From assembly GCA_937898445.1 (NCBI GenBank), contig CALEJY010000038.1, positions 1 to 13,826 of the forward strand: a stretch of DNA of 13,826 nt. The letters are read 5' to 3'. Under the pieces are notes generated by a model. The model made no database searches, was not told where the DNA came from, and saw only the letters and a program-made list of their open reading frames with translations. Numbering within the stretch: the first letter of the stretch is position 1; each line of letters starts with the position of its first letter. Source of the DNA: an uncultured Candidatus Melainabacteria bacterium (GTDB lineage Bacteria; Cyanobacteriota; Vampirovibrionia; Gastranaerophilales; Gastranaerophilaceae). The position numbers were made by a program, and so were the translations under genes. Below, piece after piece: positions 13,665-13,826 of the stretch.

Positions 13665-13693
13665 ATTTTAACAAATTTTTTGAAGTTTTTCAA
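13665..13693 (-). promoter_or_regulatory. Promoter of the prepilin gene
   Basis: On the minus strand TTGAAA (13693-13688) and TAAAAT (13670-13665) are spaced by 17 bases. Transcription would start near 13658, 26 bases before the ATG at 13632, which places that ATG and its ribosome binding site normally in the message and supports it as the real start. Confidence 0.65.
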
Positions 13694-13738
13694 GGGGTTT
13701 CAAGAAGAAGAAAATAATCCCACGATAGCGGAATGAAC

Positions 13739-13826
13739 AATAACTTGTTAGTGAAACAAATAACAAAAACAGGCATTGTTTGAGCGTAGCGAGTTTGACT
13801 GTTTTTAGTTGAACTTACTAGTTATT
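13739..13826. repeat. Long imperfect inverted repeat at window edge
   Basis: AATAACTTGTTAGT (13739-13752) matches the reverse complement of the last 14 bases (13813-13826) at 12 of 14 positions. Inside it AAAAACAG (13765-13772) pairs perfectly with CTGTTTTT (13799-13806), around a centre with GAGCGTAGCGAG (13782-13793). It could be a dispersed REP/MITE-like element or a bidirectional terminator for a gene beyond the edge. It may continue past the window. Confidence 0.5.

Noticed and set aside
1..13826. CRISPR arrays, rRNA genes, insertion sequences, retron or diversity-generating reverse transcriptase
   Set aside because: No regularly spaced repeats, no rRNA-like stretch, no transposase and no reverse transcriptase motif were seen on either strand.

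Overview
The window reads as AT-rich chromosomal DNA of a diderm (LPS-bearing) bacterium carrying an integrated mobile element. Several things point to the non-photosynthetic relatives of cyanobacteria (Vampirovibrionia/Melainabacteria, probably a gut Gastranaerophilales): the prepilin N-terminus FTLAEVLITLGIIGVVAAL, a YidC with a large extracytoplasmic insertion like that of cyanobacterial YidC, an MCE/MlaD protein next to lpxK, and the very low GC content. The assignment comes from recognising the proteins, not from a database search.

Positions 1 to about 6408 look like the right part of an element integrated in the 3' end of a tRNA-Pro(TGG) gene. From the attachment side inwards it has a tyrosine integrase (5309-6301), overlapped by a small excisionase-like HTH protein (5143-5322), a hairpin, a DUF927-like P-loop ATPase/helicase (3134-5041) and a stand-alone prim-pol primase (2259-3119). 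Upstream of the primase is a 521-base gene-free stretch with a four-codon ORF behind a good ribosome binding site, then a dense, partly competing set of inverted repeats. Further left are two unrecognised AT-rich ORFs (54-797 and 1003-1737), possibly cargo. No left attachment site was seen, so the element probably runs out of the window.

Positions 6406-7113 hold the tRNA with its promoter and a ParE/RelE-type toxin-antitoxin pair on the minus strand, whose promoter is overlapped by a perfect palindromic operator. Positions 7143-12704 are core genes on the plus strand: yidC-queA, a lytic transglycosylase, and mlaD-lpxK, which overlap by one base. Together they serve membrane protein insertion, tRNA queuosine modification, cell wall turnover, lipid transport and lipid A synthesis.

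The right end holds a minus-strand type IV prepilin-like gene, convergent with lpxK and overlapping it by 4 bases. Its best start, with promoter and strong Shine-Dalgarno sequence, lies upstream at 13632. A tract of ten G (coding strand) between that start and the prepilin motif puts the two out of frame in this assembly; eight or eleven G would join them into a prepilin with a charged leader. An 11-bp inverted repeat pairs the Shine-Dalgarno region with sequence just past the tract. This looks like an undescribed phase-variable switch and is the most interesting signal in the window. A long imperfect inverted repeat closes the right edge.
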